A stretch of DNA of 21,215 nucleotides from Heterobasidion occidentale (Eukaryota > Basidiomycota > Agaricomycetes > Russulales > Bondarzewiaceae). The notes under the pieces were generated by a model. That model did not search any database. It had not been told where the DNA came from and was given only the letters and a program-made list of their open reading frames with translations. Shown here piece after piece: positions 19,409 to 21,215 of this stretch (positions are counted from its first letter, which is position 1; every line of letters begins with the position of its first letter). A program made the position numbers and the translations under genes. The DNA is taken from NCBI GenBank assembly GCA_039111635.1, contig JBCAQO010000145.1, positions 1-21,215 of the forward strand, read 5' to 3'.

Positions 19409-20344
19409 GGCGAGGGTGGACGAGACGGGGACCGGTCTCGCTCGGTTGCAGCGCGCGGTGTAGTGGACTAGCGAGTGTGCGCTGGTCTCGTGGGAGTGGG
19501 GGAAACCCTGTCTGTGTGCACTGGTCTATCTCCTTTTCTCTCTACGTCTCTGTGAGCTACTGCGTATGGTGTTGCTGACTCATCCTCTCGGCATCGTCCG
19601 CTCCTCTCCTCTCTACTCTGTATGTGACTCCCTACTCCATGTGCCCCTACCAAAAAATGCATATCGTCCTCGACATGCATCAGTAATCTACAGTCTATGT
19701 TTATGATGCTCATCCACGGCATGAAATATGTGCAGTATGGGTCTGGCCTCAGGCTAGGCCATTGATACGTAAAGGTGGGATTGTTAAATCTGTTAAGCGA
19801 TATTTGAAGTGACCAAGCATCGTGGGGATGGATGACAGAGGGAAACGTTATGCCCCTCGGGAATGGATATAAGGAATGAGGAACATGCCAGCATGTGAAT
19901 TATGCGTCTAACAAAACATCTACAACATGCAAGTCGCTCCTCTTTCACAATCACCCCTTTCAGTGAGCCCAGCTTCATAGCCCCTGATTAGGGAGTAATC
20001 TTGTCCTGCTAGCTGCTGTCTGTGGTAGAGCGGCAGCTCTACATATGTCAAGCACGTCCTATGGATGACTCTCTCGATAGTTGTGAGTGTTGGTTGGTAA
20101 TTCATGCACCGGAGGAAGATGTGAGGGTGGAGCGGGGAATGGTGGTTAGTGTTTATCATCGGAAGGATATTATGCAGGGTGAGGTGGGGAAGGTTTTGGT
20201 GACAACAAAGAAGGAGGGGGGTTTTGAAGTGACAGCGCAAGGGGGGAAAAAGTGGGAGTTGTACGTGCCCATTGCGTGGTCAGTTCCAGGGCCTTCGGAG
20301 ATGGAATTGGGTTGGGAGGTGGACCGCGCATTGTCGCCCAGTTG
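19409..20344. other. P450 3' flank and spacer, no supported gene
   Basis: Pyrimidine-rich sequence follows the P450 stop to about 19620, then base composition drops to AT-richer spacer. A 129-codon plus-strand frame (20022-20411) and a 106-codon minus-strand frame (19920-20240) overlap each other and the transposon relic; neither shows a domain. Part of this stretch may be the 3' end or LTR of the Gypsy relic, but no terminal repeat could be recognised because the element leaves the window. Confidence 0.5.
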
Positions 20345-21215
20345 TCACGGGGGACTGTGGTGCAACGTGGTCACATTGTTGACTTGTGGGTCAGACGTGG
20401 GAGACGAGTGAGCTGTCATTCTGGGTGTAGTCATGTCATGTGTCGTTATCGTGGGTGATGTTACTTGGCCTAGGAATAGGGCTTGGTCTCTTTCTAGCTG
20501 CGATCCTGATTTGGGAATGAACGGTCGGAGTCGACGTGCACTGAACAGACCATTTATGGGTGTCCTGTTGAGCTGGGTGATCTGGTAGGAGTTGACAAGA
20601 TGAGCGACAATGCGCCTCGGCTTGGACCATTGTGGTAGAATCTTCCACAAAGTTCGTAGCGTGAGGTCTAAGGCATTGTTTTGTACCTGTACTAGAGCAC
20701 CGGCAGTGAACATAACTTCACTGGCTTGGCTAGCCCTTACGTGATGATCGAACACTTGTTTGCGGTGCAGGGCGTAGGCAACTGCTGCGCTGTACCCATC
20801 TAGGTTTTGTTAGACCACATACGAGACTTGTATGGCCACATCCGATGGCAGTAGCGCGCTAGCACCGTCTAATGGAGGTGTGCGCATTGTTATGACTTGA
20901 CCGATCGGAGCCCGTCGGGGCTGGTCTATCCGATGGTTCAACCATCACATGCTAGGCGGCTCCACTACGGAGCGTACATCAAGGTATTCGGCATGTCCTT
21001 ATGATCCAACTGAACCAATGGTTCTTCAAGACATTGGTAGAGGATATATGGGAAGGGTCGTGGGTACAGCGGATTGATAAGACAGGCATTCACATGCCAT
21101 GGGCTTAGGGCTTGTGGGTAAGCACCTCGTCGCACCAGGATAGATTGGTGCGACTGGAGAAGTATAAGAGTAGTCACCGGCTGAGAGAGACGGCGACCAC
21201 AGCTTCCTGGGATGG
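20345..21215 (-). mobile_element. Degraded Ty3/Gypsy-type retrotransposon pol fragment (integrase C-terminal part)
   Basis: On the minus strand the frame 20755-20345 reads FDHHVRASQASEVMFTAGAL, VQVQNNALDLTLRTLWKILP, QWSKPRRIVAHLVNSYQI, then PINGLFSARRLRPFIPKSG. This is the integrase C-terminal pattern of basidiomycete Ty3/Gypsy polyproteins (LVQVY..D.D.T......LPKWS.P.RVV....NSY, FSARRLR.F.PREG). In the same frame just upstream come TPPLDGASALLPSDVAIQVS, a stop codon, and NLDGYSAAVAYALHRKQV, which also follow the element's usual order. Further stops and shifts occur toward the right edge, where PYILYQCLEEPLVQLDHKDM and LMYAP vaguely keep the integrase-end pattern. It is a non-functional relic. 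Its 5' part lies outside the window. Confidence 0.75.

Noticed and set aside
20022..20411. 129-codon plus-strand frame as a gene
   Set aside because: Overlaps the transposon relic and an opposite-strand frame, has no recognisable domain, and its openness follows from G-rich composition. Kept only as a low-interest observation.
1..21215. CRISPR arrays, bacterial operons, riboswitches or ribosome-binding sites
   Set aside because: The spliceosomal introns, uncapped tRNA 3' end and gene families are eukaryotic; no regularly spaced repeats were seen.

Overview
The window looks like nuclear DNA of a filamentous basidiomycete, probably an Agaricomycete. The genes are broken by many short introns (mostly 46-90 nt) with GT..AG ends and CTGAC/CTRAC-like branch sites. 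The gene repertoire fits: an F-box/LRR-type protein, an ASX-DEUBAD plus RAMA protein, a CpaO-like flavin oxidase, an ENTH-domain epsin, an intron-dense MFS sugar porter, a microsomal P450 and a decayed Ty3/Gypsy fragment. No species can be named from sequence alone.

Layout. 1-340: a truncated, decayed copy of the 3' end of the F-box gene that lies 3.5 kb further on. 845-2505 (-): secreted-type FAD/NAD(P)-binding oxidoreductase, 6 exons, with one apparent 1-nt frameshift. 3614-5310 (-): F-box protein whose last ~60 residues are only reachable if a G6 run is one base short. 6294-7781 (-): ASXH/DEUBAD plus RAMA chromatin-type protein. 8488-9206 (-): small cysteine-rich protein with five zinc-ligand-like Cys clusters. 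9414-9485 (-): tRNA-Gly(UCC). 9614-11795 (+): epsin (ENTH, two UIMs, NPF motifs). 12956-16574 (+): MFS sugar porter reconstructed from about 33 exons, including two GC-AG introns. 17223-19408 (+): cytochrome P450, 10 exons. 20345 to the right edge (-): degraded Gypsy-type integrase/pol C-terminus.

The exon models were built by hand from splice signals plus continuity of recognisable protein families. In the Cys-rich, epsin, transporter and P450 genes the exon lengths sum to a multiple of three with no frame correction. In the flavin oxidase and F-box genes the sum works only if one base is added in a G/C run. The ASXH/RAMA gene has two competing models, one of which also needs such a base. 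The genes do not form an obvious pathway. The left and middle are a mix of housekeeping genes (epsin, tRNA, chromatin factor, Cys-rich protein) and accessory family members (F-box, oxidase). The right side is a co-oriented sugar-porter/P450 pair in a very GC-rich block, bounded by transposon debris.
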